Assembly (NCBI RefSeq): GCF_001553545.1
Contig: NZ_CP014227.1
Coordinates: 1,718,501-1,782,500, forward strand
Reading direction: 5' to 3'
DNA: 64,000 nt
Source: Capnocytophaga haemolytica
GTDB lineage: Bacteria; Bacteroidota; Bacteroidia; Flavobacteriales; Flavobacteriaceae
Position 1 is the stretch's first letter. The number at the start of each line of letters is the position of its first letter. This document shows positions 1 through 7,020 of this stretch, piece after piece. The translations under genes and the position numbers were made by a program. The notes beneath the pieces are model-generated. The model saw only the letters and a program-made list of their open reading frames with translations. It was not told where the DNA came from and ran no database searches.

Positions 1-463
1 CCTGAATCTTCTTGTCGTAGCCCAAGCAGTAGGTCTCGATATCCTCACGTGCTACGGTTCCGTTCGGGATGTTGATGTTTTCCTTAGGGATATCGATGTG
101 ATTGAAGAGGTGTTCGTGCATAAAGTGCCAATAACTCTGCAAGTCCTGCTTCTCCATTGGGTAGTACTCGTCTAAGTTAAAGGTAATTACGTTCTTGAAG
201 CTCAAGCCTTCCTCTTTGTGCAGGCGTACCAACTCCTCGTATACCTTCACAGGTGACGACCCTGTTGCCAAGCCCAATACACAGGCTTTCCCCTCTGATT
301 GTTTGTGCTTGATAAGTGCGGCGATCTCGCGTGCCACGCTTACAGACGCATCTACTGAATCGGCAAAAACAATATTGTCGATCTTCTCAAATCGCGTTTC
401 CTCAAACAAGCCCGCTGGCTGGTGTTCTATCAAAGAAACTTTCTGTTTAATATGTGTTCTCAT
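1..463 (-). CDS. nagB: Glucosamine-6-phosphate deaminase, N-terminal part (cut by window edge)
   Basis: Cytosolic enzyme converting glucosamine-6-phosphate to fructose-6-phosphate and ammonia in amino-sugar catabolism. The first 154 residues are visible and the gene runs off the left edge. The family signatures are clear: the phosphate-binding stretch GLATGSSPVKVYEEL near residue 60 and TFNLDEYYP near residue 95. About 35 residues precede the usual NagB core, as in the longer Bacteroidota forms. The ATG at 463 lies about 45 bases downstream of a TAnnTTTG promoter. The family call is secure; total length is unknown. Confidence 0.93.
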   Translation of the reverse strand, partial: MRTHIKQKVSLIEHQPAGLFEETRFEKIDNIVFADSVDASVSVAREIAALIKHKQSEGKACVLGLATGSSPVKVYEELVRLHKEEGLSFKNVITFNLDEYYPMEKQDLQSYWHFMHEHLFNHIDIPKENINIPNGTVAREDIETYCLGYDKKIQ

Positions 464-506
464 TCTTATTTGGTAAATGAATTTTTGATTTTTTATTTCC
501 GAGACG

Positions 507-514
507 CAAAGTTA
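507..514 (-). promoter_or_regulatory. Promoter -7 box of nagB
   Basis: The minus strand reads TAACTTTG, matching the Bacteroidota sigma -7 consensus TAnnTTTG, with transcription expected to start near 500. The intergenic stretch 464-636 otherwise shows only AT-rich sequence. Confidence 0.6.
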
Positions 515-636
515 CAGCTTTTTGATAAACTGGGCAAATAATTTTCACATTATTTTAAGTGTTTTTTTTCAAATTGTTAATATACAATGGAGATAGGGAG
601 AATAAACACAAAAATCGGATGGGTATCGAATAGATG

Positions 637-2838
637 CTAAACCTCATTTTGACGGTTGAAGACACTTTTTACCGATTGGTTTAAGTTCTTTGCCAAGCCA
701 AATAGATAGTTGAACTGCTCGAAGTAGAGTTGCGTTTCCCGCTTTGAAATATTGCTCAGATCATCGGGCTGGGGAGGGGTGCTGATAATTGTCTGTATTG
801 CCTCATTGAACTCACTGATAGCGGTGTCAGAGTTCGAAGTATCAGTACTTTCTTGTACAAATACAGAAAGCGATTGCTGCAACATCTCTATAAGTGTATC
901 AATGGCATCGTTGAATACTTTTTTAGGAAAAGTACTCTTTTTGGCACTAATTCTCACCCCAAGCGATGCCACTGAGGCTAAAAAAGATTGTTGCAAAACG
1001 ATAATCCCGTAGACAGAGGGGTTCTTGTTCTGCATAAACTTAGGCTCTTGAAGCATTCTTTGGAAGGTAGTATTGAGGTTTGATAGCGCCAGAACAGCTT
1101 CTTTGCGCGATACTTTGTAAGCAGTGGTAATTCCTTCGCCCGTATTGAAGATTTCCTTCACCTGCTGTAAATAGCCCATATTAGCTTTGATAGAACGCAC
1201 GACGGCTCCCTGATAGGTAGTGTGTTCCCAAGTAGGAAGCAGTAAGTAGTTTGCCCCCACAGAAAGCCCAACTGCGATAACGGTATCTATAAGGCGGACG
1301 TATATCACTGAGTAGACATCGGGGTTGATCAATGCAAACATAAACACGGCTGAAATCGTGATAAAGATAGAGGCGTACATATAGTTCTCCTGCAAAAGTC
1401 CAAAAGCAATAGGCATTGCCAGTATGGCGATATACATATATAATGGTGGGTAGGGTACGAAATATATTACCGCAAATGAAGCTGCCCCTCCTAAGATAGT
1501 GCCGTAGACGCGACTCAGTGAGCGAGATTGTGTAATGCCAAACCCTGGGCGCATTATGATGAAGATCGTCAGCAGGATCCAGTAAGCATTCTCCAGCGAG
1601 TAATGTAGCCCGATAAGGTAACCGATGGTCACCACAATGGAAAGGCGCAATGCGTGCCGAAAGAAAGTAGATTGCAACGAAATATGGTCGCCAAGGCGTC
1701 GCAGTGAATAGTTTTGCTCACTGACGAACTTACGATACGTGCTCTCATCGCGCTGCCCCATATCGCTGCTGTAATAGTTCTCAAAGATGGTACGAATATT
1801 TTCTACCAATGTGTATTGTTTCTCAATGTAGATGTAAAAGTTGCGGAGTGCAAGTAGCTGCTCCTTCTCTTTATCTGTTTCAGTGCGATCTTTTAGTGAA
1901 TCGTTCTTTTCCTTGGCTTCTATCAGTAGGCTTTTAAGTGAGTTCGTGAGCTTTATTGACTTTCGTGAGCCAATATAGGCAGCCATTTGCTTCATCTGCG
2001 ATGCTAATTCTTGCAAGAAGCGCTGATAAACTTCCAAGTAGTGTTTCTTATCTTTAAAAAGAGCGTCAATATGCTCGTAATGCACAGGGTTAGCCAAAGC
2101 AAGTTCAAAGATATCCACAAGCTCAATAAACATCAGGAATTGACGTTGTAGATAATCTGTTTTACCTGATTTACTACGTGAGTCAAGCACAGCTTCTCGT
2201 AGCTTTTCGTAGTTCTCATTTAGTTGTGTTTGTAGGTTGATCAGTTGAGTGATTTCAGTTTGGCGATTTTTATTCATTAGTAAATCGGCACGAATAGCAA
2301 AAAATTGGGCGGTGAGTTCAAAGCATTTGCCTAATAATTGCTCACTGTACAGGCGCGGGCGGATACGCGTATAGATATATAAAAGTATGGCATACCACAA
2401 GCCTCCACAGCAGATAAGCAATGAATAATAGAGAATATGAATACCTGTTTGTAAATGTGCGAAAGTGGTGGCAATACCAAAGAGTCCTGCAAACGACACC
2501 ATTGTTGCCCTATGTCCGTATAGCGATATATAAGCGTTGAAGAATGTCAGTACAAACATTGTCGGCAATAGCAGATACAGGTTGTCTACCGTGAGGTTAA
2601 TCATCAGGCAGCTGAAACTCATCAGCAATGTTGCAACAAATATACCCCCGAAAAGATGCTTTTGATTTCCAGGGATATCACTTGGGGCAATGCCAATGAC
2701 ACTGAGCCCAATAGGAAAGAAAATATCCAGTGTATTAGTGAAATGACCTACTGCCAAAGGCAATAACACTGCCGTAGCCTTATTACAGCCTTTAAAGAAT
2801 GAAAAACTTTTGAAGAATGAAAGTATCTTATGAAACAT
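637..2838 (-). CDS. FUSC-family inner-membrane protein (YccS/YhfK-like)
   Basis: A 733-residue membrane protein. Two blocks of hydrophobic helices (roughly residues 15-165 and 390-530) are separated by a long charged, helical cytoplasmic region, the architecture of the fusaric-acid-resistance-like FUSC family. The second block contains the typical RPGFG turn near residue 435. Family members are proposed efflux or envelope proteins; the substrate is unknown. An in-frame ATG 16 codons upstream (2886) lies upstream of the predicted transcription start, so the ATG at 2838 is preferred. It is divergent from the TsaC-like gene. Confidence 0.85.
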   Translation of the reverse strand: MFHKILSFFKSFSFFKGCNKATAVLLPLAVGHFTNTLDIFFPIGLSVIGIAPSDIPGNQKHLFGGIFVATLLMSFSCLMINLTVDNLYLLLPTMFVLTFFNAYISLYGHRATMVSFAGLFGIATTFAHLQTGIHILYYSLLICCGGLWYAILLYIYTRIRPRLYSEQLLGKCFELTAQFFAIRADLLMNKNRQTEITQLINLQTQLNENYEKLREAVLDSRSKSGKTDYLQRQFLMFIELVDIFELALANPVHYEHIDALFKDKKHYLEVYQRFLQELASQMKQMAAYIGSRKSIKLTNSLKSLLIEAKEKNDSLKDRTETDKEKEQLLALRNFYIYIEKQYTLVENIRTIFENYYSSDMGQRDESTYRKFVSEQNYSLRRLGDHISLQSTFFRHALRLSIVVTIGYLIGLHYSLENAYWILLTIFIIMRPGFGITQSRSLSRVYGTILGGAASFAVIYFVPYPPLYMYIAILAMPIAFGLLQENYMYASIFITISAVFMFALINPDVYSVIYVRLIDTVIAVGLSVGANYLLLPTWEHTTYQGAVVRSIKANMGYLQQVKEIFNTGEGITTAYKVSRKEAVLALSNLNTTFQRMLQEPKFMQNKNPSVYGIIVLQQSFLASVASLGVRISAKKSTFPKKVFNDAIDTLIEMLQQSLSVFVQESTDTSNSDTAISEFNEAIQTIISTPPQPDDLSNISKRETQLYFEQFNYLFGLAKNLNQSVKSVFNRQNEV

Positions 2839-2847
2839 TTTTTCTCT

Positions 2848-2864
2848 ATCTTTGTGCAAAATTA
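2848..2864. promoter_or_regulatory. Overlapping divergent promoter boxes
   Basis: The plus strand has TATCTTTG at 2848-2855, serving the TsaC-like gene. The minus strand has TAATTTTG at 2864-2857, serving the FUSC gene. Both match TAnnTTTG and they lie back to back within 17 bases, so the two genes probably compete for polymerase. Confidence 0.55.
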
Positions 2865-2893
2865 CAAAACTTATTTTTAATAGCATTGTTTTT

Positions 2894-3433
2894 ATGAAAG
2901 AAATCTTAGCAGCAGGGAAAATAATACTTTATCCAACAGATACTGTTTGGGGGTTAGGATGTGATGCAACTAATTATGTGGCAGTAGATAAAATATTCAA
3001 GATAAAACAACGCAGTGAGAGTAAGAGTCTCATTATTCTGGTAAGTGACGAGCAGATGCTAAAAGATTATGTAGAAGAGATCCCAGCTGAGATACTTATC
3101 TATCTCAAAAATGTAGATCGACCTACTACGGTGATTTATCCTAAGGCAAAGAATTTAGCGGCTAATGTGATTGCAAGTGATGGAAGTGTTGCTATTCGCA
3201 TACCTCAAGATGATTTCTGTAAGAGTATGATAGAAAACTTTGGCAAGCCTATCGTTTCTACCTCAGCGAATATCAGTGGCGAGCCTACTCCCACCTTCTT
3301 TAAGGAGATAAGCTCCTCTATTATTGAAGCTTGTGATTTTGTCTGTACTTTTCGTCAAGACGATGAAACTCCACGTCAGTCCTCACGACTTGTTCGCTTC
3401 CTATCCAATGGTAAGATAGAGGTACTTCGTTAA
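2894..3433 (+). CDS. tsaC: Threonylcarbamoyl-AMP synthase (TsaC/YrdC/Sua5 family)
   Basis: Makes threonylcarbamoyl-adenylate from threonine, bicarbonate and ATP for the t6A37 modification of ANN-decoding tRNAs; cytosolic. The 179 residues cover one YrdC domain. The start GGKIILYPTDTVWGLGCD-type segment, KxR at KQRSESK near residue 40, and PIVSTSANISGEPTP near residue 128 are hallmark motifs. There is no C-terminal Sua5 domain, so this is the short form. The ATG at 2894 is chosen because the longer reading frame begins inside the promoter box. Confidence 0.9.
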   Translation: MKEILAAGKIILYPTDTVWGLGCDATNYVAVDKIFKIKQRSESKSLIILVSDEQMLKDYVEEIPAEILIYLKNVDRPTTVIYPKAKNLAANVIASDGSVAIRIPQDDFCKSMIENFGKPIVSTSANISGEPTPTFFKEISSSIIEACDFVCTFRQDDETPRQSSRLVRFLSNGKIEVLR

Positions 3434-3448
3434 GATTAAAAATAAAAA

Positions 3449-3481
3449 GGCGTAATAAACTATCTATTAGCCTATTACGCC
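3449..3481. terminator. Chromosomal terminator stem, probably the original tRNA-fMet terminator
   Basis: GGCGTAATA (3449-3457) pairs perfectly with TATTACGCC (3473-3481). On the minus strand the stem is followed by a T-rich run, so it terminates leftward transcription. Before prophage insertion it lay directly behind the tRNA-fMet gene. It overlaps the left attachment repeat. Confidence 0.7.
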
Positions 3482-3503
3482 GCTTTAGTAGCGGGAACTG
3501 GAC
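3475..3503. repeat. attL core, 29-bp direct repeat of attR
   Basis: Positions 3475-3503 are identical to 30977-31005. The last 15 bases (3489-3503, beginning TAGCGGGAACTGG) are the 3' end of the tRNA-fMet gene read in reverse. The exact duplication, with an integrase next to the other copy, marks the left end of the integrated element. Identity stops on both sides (a versus g before, g versus t after). Confidence 0.95.
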
Positions 3504-3849
3504 GGTGGTAAAAAGCCACCGTCATAATTCGGTATTGATTTTTAGGAGTTTAGACTACTGTTTTTTCCCTATTTTCTATTATTATTGTCCCAAAAATGAC
3601 CCGCGTACGCAGCTCATTCTTCCTATTTATTATATATTTATTATTATTTTTATTTATATATTATATAAATATTTGTATGTTTTGTGTGCAGTAGTATATA
3701 TATAAATAAATCAAATAGTTACATTACACACAAAACTGCACACACAAAATTCTGCACACAAAACTTTTGTGTGCAAACAATAAAGATTAAAACCCTTTAT
3801 CGTTTGGTTTGTAGTTGCTGAGTAGTGTTATCATATTTACATTTATTCA
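3504..3849. other. Left attachment arm, AT-rich, with integrase-arm-like repeats
   Basis: No convincing gene. Between 3600 and 3720 the DNA is almost pure A/T. The motif TGCACACAAAA occurs exactly at 3753-3763 and inverted at 3765-3775 and 3680-3690, with a variant at 3737-3749. The 3753-3775 pair forms a perfect 23-bp palindrome with a one-base centre. The same 11-mer occurs at 29512-29522 and inverted at 29566-29576 near the integrase, so these are probable arm-type sites for integrase or excisionase. Confidence 0.65.
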
Positions 3850-4560
3850 TTATTCATAAACGGTAATTTCTTTTTTGATAATAGCAACAGCTTCTACTGT
3901 TACACTAAAACCGTCAAAATAGTTACTGTTATAAAAACCTAAACTATATTTGTTTGTAAAATATGGATTATTCGGAAATTGTATATATGGAAGTAAGGTT
4001 ACTTCAAAAAGTTCTTTTTCTGTGCCATAAAAACTACTTCCTAATTTGTTGTATTCATAATTTCCATCTGATAAAAAAAGGTCCTTATTTATACTTTCCA
4101 TTAAGATAACCTGTACTTTGTCTGTTTGTTTTGTATCAGGTACTGTAATCACAGATGATAGATTTATTGGAGGAATATAAGGGTTTTTCTTTATTTGCTC
4201 AGTTAATTGCTCTGCCAACTTTAAATCTTTAACAGGTGCGCTCTTACTTCTACTTGTAGAAACTGAATAATACAATCCATATATATTTTTAGGAAGTTCA
4301 AAAGACAGCACATTTCTACCTGAACCAGAACCTGTTTTACTATATAACCAAAAATTTTGTTCTTTGATTAACGTAACAACTTCATAAGTTGTCTTTTTTA
4401 CCTCTTTTTTAGGTTGTTGTGTATTTCCTCCTGAGTTTGAACCGCCTCCACTGTTATTATTGATTTGTTTCTGAGTTTGTGGTTCCTTACCATTATCGTC
4501 TTTACTGCAACTTGTTACGATAGCTGCCGCTACCAATAACGCTAAAATTACTCTTTTCAT
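3850..4560 (-). CDS. Prophage-encoded lipoprotein of unknown function
   Basis: A 236-residue predicted lipoprotein: the signal peptide ends in the lipobox VTSC around residue 18, followed by an Asp/Lys/Asn/Gly-rich linker (to about residue 50) and a soluble domain. I do not recognise the domain. It sits between the left attachment site and the repressor and is transcribed in the same direction as the repressor, 23 bases downstream, so it is probably expressed in the lysogen. Lysogen-expressed lipoproteins in this position often affect superinfection or the cell surface, but that is inference from location only. Confidence 0.75.
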   Translation of the reverse strand: MKRVILALLVAAAIVTSCSKDDNGKEPQTQKQINNNSGGGSNSGGNTQQPKKEVKKTTYEVVTLIKEQNFWLYSKTGSGSGRNVLSFELPKNIYGLYYSVSTSRSKSAPVKDLKLAEQLTEQIKKNPYIPPINLSSVITVPDTKQTDKVQVILMESINKDLFLSDGNYEYNKLGSSFYGTEKELFEVTLLPYIQFPNNPYFTNKYSLGFYNSNYFDGFSVTVEAVAIIKKEITVYE

Positions 4561-4583
4561 TGTTTTTAATTATTTTAAAATTA

Positions 4584-4982
4584 TTAATTACTTATTTTAT
4601 CCAATAGTTTATTGATTTGCTTGTCTTTTTCAGCTATTTGCTTATCCTTTTCCCTAATGATTTCAATAAGCTCCTTGTTAGAATACTCTACATTTTGCTC
4701 AATCTTTCTCACTTTGCCCGAAACGTTATTTGCTGCATTCGTGTTTCCATTTTGCATAATAGTAACAGGTGCGGGCTTCAACATTTCTCCCTTTCCTGTT
4801 ACCAACCACTCAAGATTTAACTCAGGGAAAACAGCGATAATTTTCGCTAAATACACATCCGCAACAGTAGCATTTCGCTTGTCAGTATCTAAAAAACCTC
4901 TTTTAATCCCTGTTTTTTCTAAAAAAGTTTTAATGCTAAATTCCTTATAATCAATAAATTGTAAAATTCTATCCTTTGTCAT
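4584..4982 (-). CDS. Phage repressor-like helix-turn-helix protein
   Basis: 132 residues. Residues 1-60 resemble the N-terminal HTH domain common in Bacteroidota phage repressors (helix, then FPELNLEWLVTGKGEM, a frequent end to this domain). A linker and a C-terminal heptad-rich coiled coil (residues 100-130, repeats of EKDKQI) probably mediate oligomerisation. No peptidase dyad for SOS self-cleavage is visible. The frame is open to an ATG at 5066, but the family normally begins MTKDR-like, and the rightward promoter would lie inside the longer version, so 4982 is chosen. Probable lysogeny master regulator. Confidence 0.75.
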   Translation of the reverse strand: MTKDRILQFIDYKEFSIKTFLEKTGIKRGFLDTDKRNATVADVYLAKIIAVFPELNLEWLVTGKGEMLKPAPVTIMQNGNTNAANNVSGKVRKIEQNVEYSNKELIEIIREKDKQIAEKDKQINKLLDKISN

Positions 4983-5004
4983 AGCTAAAATTTTCGTTAA
5001 AAAA

Positions 5005-5035
5005 TTTGCAGAATACGAAAATCTTCGTACTTTTG
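5005..5035 (+). promoter_or_regulatory. Rightward early promoter with operator dyad
   Basis: TTTG at 5005-5008, a 19-base spacer and TACTTTTG at 5028-5035 form a textbook Bacteroidota promoter reading toward the 75-residue gene. A perfect dyad TACGAA-AATC-TTCGTA (5014-5029) fills the spacer and touches the -7 box, an ideal repressor operator. Confidence 0.75.
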
Positions 5036-5082
5036 TCCCCGAAATCTCGTGGAAGTTTATTCGCAAAACGTCCGTAAAAACA

Positions 5083-5125
5083 CACGGAAGTTTTCAGGAA
5101 AAACTCGCCGCAAAATTACACGGAA
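5083..5125. promoter_or_regulatory. Two CACGGAA boxes between the switch promoters
   Basis: CACGGAA occurs at 5083-5089 and 5119-5125, with a reversed partial copy TCCGT at 5071-5075. It is the reverse complement of TTCCGTG, the unit of the phased array upstream of the late operon (11080-11129). The same regulator may therefore act on both regions. Confidence 0.5.
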
Positions 5126-5141
5126 AAATTTAACTGACAAA
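5111..5141 (-). promoter_or_regulatory. Leftward repressor promoter
   Basis: On the minus strand TTTG (5141-5138), 19 bases, then TAATTTTG (5118-5111). Transcription would start near 5104 and read through the rightward promoter into the repressor gene. The two promoters face each other with start sites about 60 bp apart. Confidence 0.7.
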
Positions 5142-5175
5142 ATTTTTCACCTATAAAATATAATAACAATTTAAA

Positions 5176-5403
5176 ATGAATAGTAAAGTAATAAAAGTAA
5201 CCATCAAAGAGGACGTGCTCGAAGTACTAAATGATGACCGTGTATTAGCCTCTATCTTCCTAATGACGAACATAAAGGCGGATACTATTTACCGTTGGGT
5301 AAAGGCGGGCGACTACGACAAGCTGCTGTATTACCCTGTGCTGCTGGCAATAGGGCATATCCTCAGCAGAGACGTTTACGAACTGGTTGATGTGGAAATG
5401 TAA
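5176..5403 (+). CDS. Small early regulator candidate (Cro/excisionase position)
   Basis: 75 residues, predominantly helical after a short beta-like N-terminus. The segment around residues 25-50 (TNIKADTIYRWVKAGDYDK) looks like a helix-turn-helix with a W/Y-containing recognition helix. It is the first gene of the rightward early transcript, opposite the repressor, the position of Cro or Cox-type regulators. No specific family was recognised. Confidence 0.55.
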   Translation: MNSKVIKVTIKEDVLEVLNDDRVLASIFLMTNIKADTIYRWVKAGDYDKLLYYPVLLAIGHILSRDVYELVDVEM

Positions 5404-5459
5404 TATAGAGAACCCTATAAATGCACAAGGCCCCACCACGAGGGCAGGGCTTTTAGGAG

Positions 5460-5579
5460 TTATTTTGCTGTAAGTAGAAAAACAACCCCAAGAGTTAATA
5501 ATACAATTCCTGCTTCTTTTTGATTTTTCACAGGAATTTGAATATTAGCTCTTCCGTTAGAAATAGTAATTCCTTTCAT
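5460..5579 (-). CDS. Membrane miniprotein, unit 1 (39 aa)
   Basis: Reads MKGITISNGRANIQIP, a short charged linker, then one hydrophobic helix and the end FLLTAK. A single-span membrane peptide with the soluble part N-terminal. Own promoter box at 5643-5650 and own terminator downstream. The family (four copies here) shares the C-terminal helix and the final TAK. Function unknown; a small virion-membrane protein or a toxin/holin-like peptide are the two readings I favour. Confidence 0.75.
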   Translation of the reverse strand: MKGITISNGRANIQIPVKNQKEAGIVLLTLGVVFLLTAK

Positions 5580-5650
5580 AGGCTGAGCCGCAGGGTTTTA
5601 ACTTACTGAGTTGGTTTGTCTCTCAGTCCCTCGCCTGCGGTGCAAATATA
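5580..5650 (-). promoter_or_regulatory. Promoter and structured leader, unit 1
   Basis: TATATTTG (5650-5643) is followed two bases later by the leader. CCGCAGG at the expected RNA 5' end pairs with CCTGCGG about ten bases before the ATG; nested inside, ACTGAG pairs with CTCAGT around an 11-base loop. The folded leader would cover the ribosome landing region. The -33 TTTG is missing at standard spacing, so the promoter may need an activator. Confidence 0.7.
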
Positions 5651-5743
5651 GGGTTTTCTTTTTAAAAGTAATAACGTACATAAACATATTGAGGACCCTA
5701 TAAATGCACAAAGCCCCACCACGAGGGCAGGGCTTTGTTGGAG

Positions 5744-5857
5744 TTATTTTGCTGTTAGCAGCAAAACAATCCCAATAGCTAAGAACATTAATCCCGCTTG
5801 TTGTTGGTTAAGTGGAATACGTACATTAGCATTTTTGGTGATTATGCTTATCTGCAT
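5744..5857 (-). CDS. Membrane miniprotein, unit 2 (37 aa)
   Basis: Begins MQISIITKNANVRIPL and ends VLLLTAK. Same layout as unit 1 with a diverged N-terminus (ANVRIP against ANIQIP) and a conserved C-terminal helix. Protein-level conservation despite base changes argues that the reading frame is real. Confidence 0.75.
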   Translation of the reverse strand: MQISIITKNANVRIPLNQQQAGLMFLAIGIVLLLTAK

Positions 5858-5934
5858 ACGGTTGGTGCTCGTAGGATTTTAATACGGCAGTTTGTTAAGA
5901 TGTCTGCCGTATGTTCTACGGCGGTGCAAATATA
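5858..5934 (-). promoter_or_regulatory. Promoter and structured leader, unit 2 (covarying)
   Basis: TATATTTG (5934-5927). The outer stem here is CGTAG with CTACG and the inner stem ATACGGCAG with CTGCCGTAT (9 bp). The bases differ from units 1, 3 and 4, yet both stems, their nesting and the TTAAAA element before the 3' outer strand are kept. This is compensatory change supporting a selected RNA structure. Confidence 0.7.
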
Positions 5935-6027
5935 GGGTTTTCTTTTCAAAAGTAATAACGTACATAAACATATTGAGAACCCTATAAATGCACAAGGCCC
6001 CACCACGAGGGCAGGGCTTTGTTGGAG

Positions 6028-6147
6028 TTATTTTGCTGTTATCAGCAAAACAATCCCAAGAGTTAATAATACAATTCCTGCTTCTTTTTGATTTTTCACA
6101 GGAATTTGAATATTAGCTCTTCCGTTAGAAATAGTAATCCCTTTAAT
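6028..6147 (-). pseudogene. Miniprotein unit 3, start codon changed to ATT
   Basis: Nearly identical to unit 1 through the whole reading frame (C-terminus VLLITAK), but the codon aligned with the ATG of unit 1 is ATT at 6147-6145. No other in-frame start precedes it in the leader. Either a silenced copy or one using the rare ATT initiation codon at low level. Promoter, leader and terminator look intact. Confidence 0.65.
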
Positions 6148-6218
6148 AGGCTGAGCCGCAGGGTTTTAACTTACTGAGTTGGTTTGTCTCTCAGTCCCTC
6201 GCCTGCGGTGCAAATATA
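6148..6218 (-). promoter_or_regulatory. Promoter and structured leader, unit 3
   Basis: TATATTTG at 6218-6211. Leader sequence and both stems are the same as in unit 1. Confidence 0.65.
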
Positions 6219-6310
6219 GGGTTTTCTTTTCAAAAGTAATAACGTACATAAACATATAGAGAACCCTATAAATGCACAAGGCCCCACCACGAGGGCAGGG
6301 CTTTTAGGAG

Positions 6311-6430
6311 TTATTTTGCTGTTATCAGCAAAACTGCACCCATAGCTAATAATAACCAACCCATAGTTTTCTGGTCTACGTGGGTTACTATTACAGGTAC
6401 ATCACTCCTTTGAAGACTATTATACTTCAT
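6311..6430 (-). CDS. Membrane miniprotein, unit 4 (39 aa)
   Basis: Begins MKYNSLQRSDVPVIV and ends VLLITAK. The N-terminal 22 residues share almost nothing with units 1-3, whereas the membrane helix and TAK end are kept. The last copy before the rightward early genes. Confidence 0.72.
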   Translation of the reverse strand: MKYNSLQRSDVPVIVTHVDQKTMGWLLLAMGAVLLITAK

Positions 6431-6499
6431 AGTAAGCCGCAGGGTTTTAACTTACTGAGTGGGTTTGTCTCTCAGTCCCTCGCCTGCGGTGCAAATATA
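6431..6499 (-). promoter_or_regulatory. Promoter and structured leader, unit 4
   Basis: TATATTTG at 6499-6492, CCGCAGG/CCTGCGG outer stem and ACTGAG/CTCAGT inner stem as in unit 1. The last bases before the ATG differ. Confidence 0.65.
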
Positions 6500-6542
6500 G
6501 GGTTTTCTTTTTTAAGAAGATAACAAATAAAAAAATAGAATT

Positions 6543-6914
6543 ATGACACTTATAGAAGAAATTAAAGAAAGAATACTTTCAAAATTAATAAAAATTCAGG
6601 GTATTAGTGATATTATACCTTACATTGATGACAATACTATATACTTTAACATCTTTTTCAATGATTTTAATGTATTTAACGAAGTAGATGCAGCAATTCC
6701 TTACAATTATCATCTACACCTTTTGAAAAGCAAAAACATTGCAACTGTTGAAATCCCTTTACAAGCACCAAAAGAGTTGGAAATAGAAGAATTAAAACAG
6801 TTGGTTGCTACCGCAGATAAGATGCTTAACAATATTCGTAAAAAACAGCAAGTTCAGAAGAGCGAAAGGATAATAAAAGTATATGCTTTTGGCTATCCTG
6901 ATGATGAGAATTAG
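6543..6914 (+). CDS. Early prophage protein of unknown function (123 aa)
   Basis: A soluble, mixed alpha/beta protein with an acidic, aromatic-rich middle (residues 25-50, FNIFFNDFNVF) and a helical second half (residues 75-105) that may form a short coiled coil. No family recognised. It is transcribed rightward and followed by a strong terminator, so it forms a one-gene unit between the miniprotein array and the replication gene. No TAnnTTTG box lies immediately upstream; it may be read from the early promoter near 5035. Confidence 0.65.
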   Translation: MTLIEEIKERILSKLIKIQGISDIIPYIDDNTIYFNIFFNDFNVFNEVDAAIPYNYHLHLLKSKNIATVEIPLQAPKELEIEELKQLVATADKMLNNIRKKQQVQKSERIIKVYAFGYPDDEN

Positions 6915-6947
6915 AAACGTTTAGTAGTCCTGATTTTTCAGTTTTTA

Positions 6948-6984
6948 ACTGCCTTGCAAGTGCACCAAGCAGGGCAGTTTTTTA
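6948..6984 (+). terminator. Terminator after the 123-aa gene
   Basis: AACTGCC (6948-6954) pairs with GGCAGTT (6974-6980), extended by flanking TGC/GCA pairing, and is followed by a run of T. Confidence 0.7.
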
Positions 6985-7020
6985 AAGAAACTGAAAAACA
7001 TATATAATAAACTGATTAAA

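Larger units (their letters stand above)
5403..6520 (-). repeat. Four tandem ~284-bp units, each a complete miniprotein gene
   Basis: Each unit, read on the minus strand, has a TATATTTG promoter box, a leader that can fold into two nested stems, a 37-39 codon reading frame and a hairpin terminator. Units start near 5403, 5687, 5970 and 6255. The shared blocks are the terminator (containing CCACCACGAGGGCAGGGC on the plus strand), the C-terminal codons and the promoter. The N-terminal codons differ between units 1/3, 2 and 4. Units 1 and 3 are nearly identical, indicating recent duplication or conversion. Confidence 0.9.

Noticed and set aside
3505..3705. 66-residue frame in the left attachment arm
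   Set aside because: Encodes mainly Tyr/Ile/Phe from almost pure A/T DNA and lies among attachment motifs.
4584..5066. Longer repressor starting at 5066
   Set aside because: The extra 28 codons would cover the rightward promoter and dyad, and the family usually begins at the shorter start; not excluded by proteomics.
5403..6520. CRISPR array
   Set aside because: The repeat unit is ~284 bp, has coding content, promoters and terminators, and there are no short unique spacers or cas genes.
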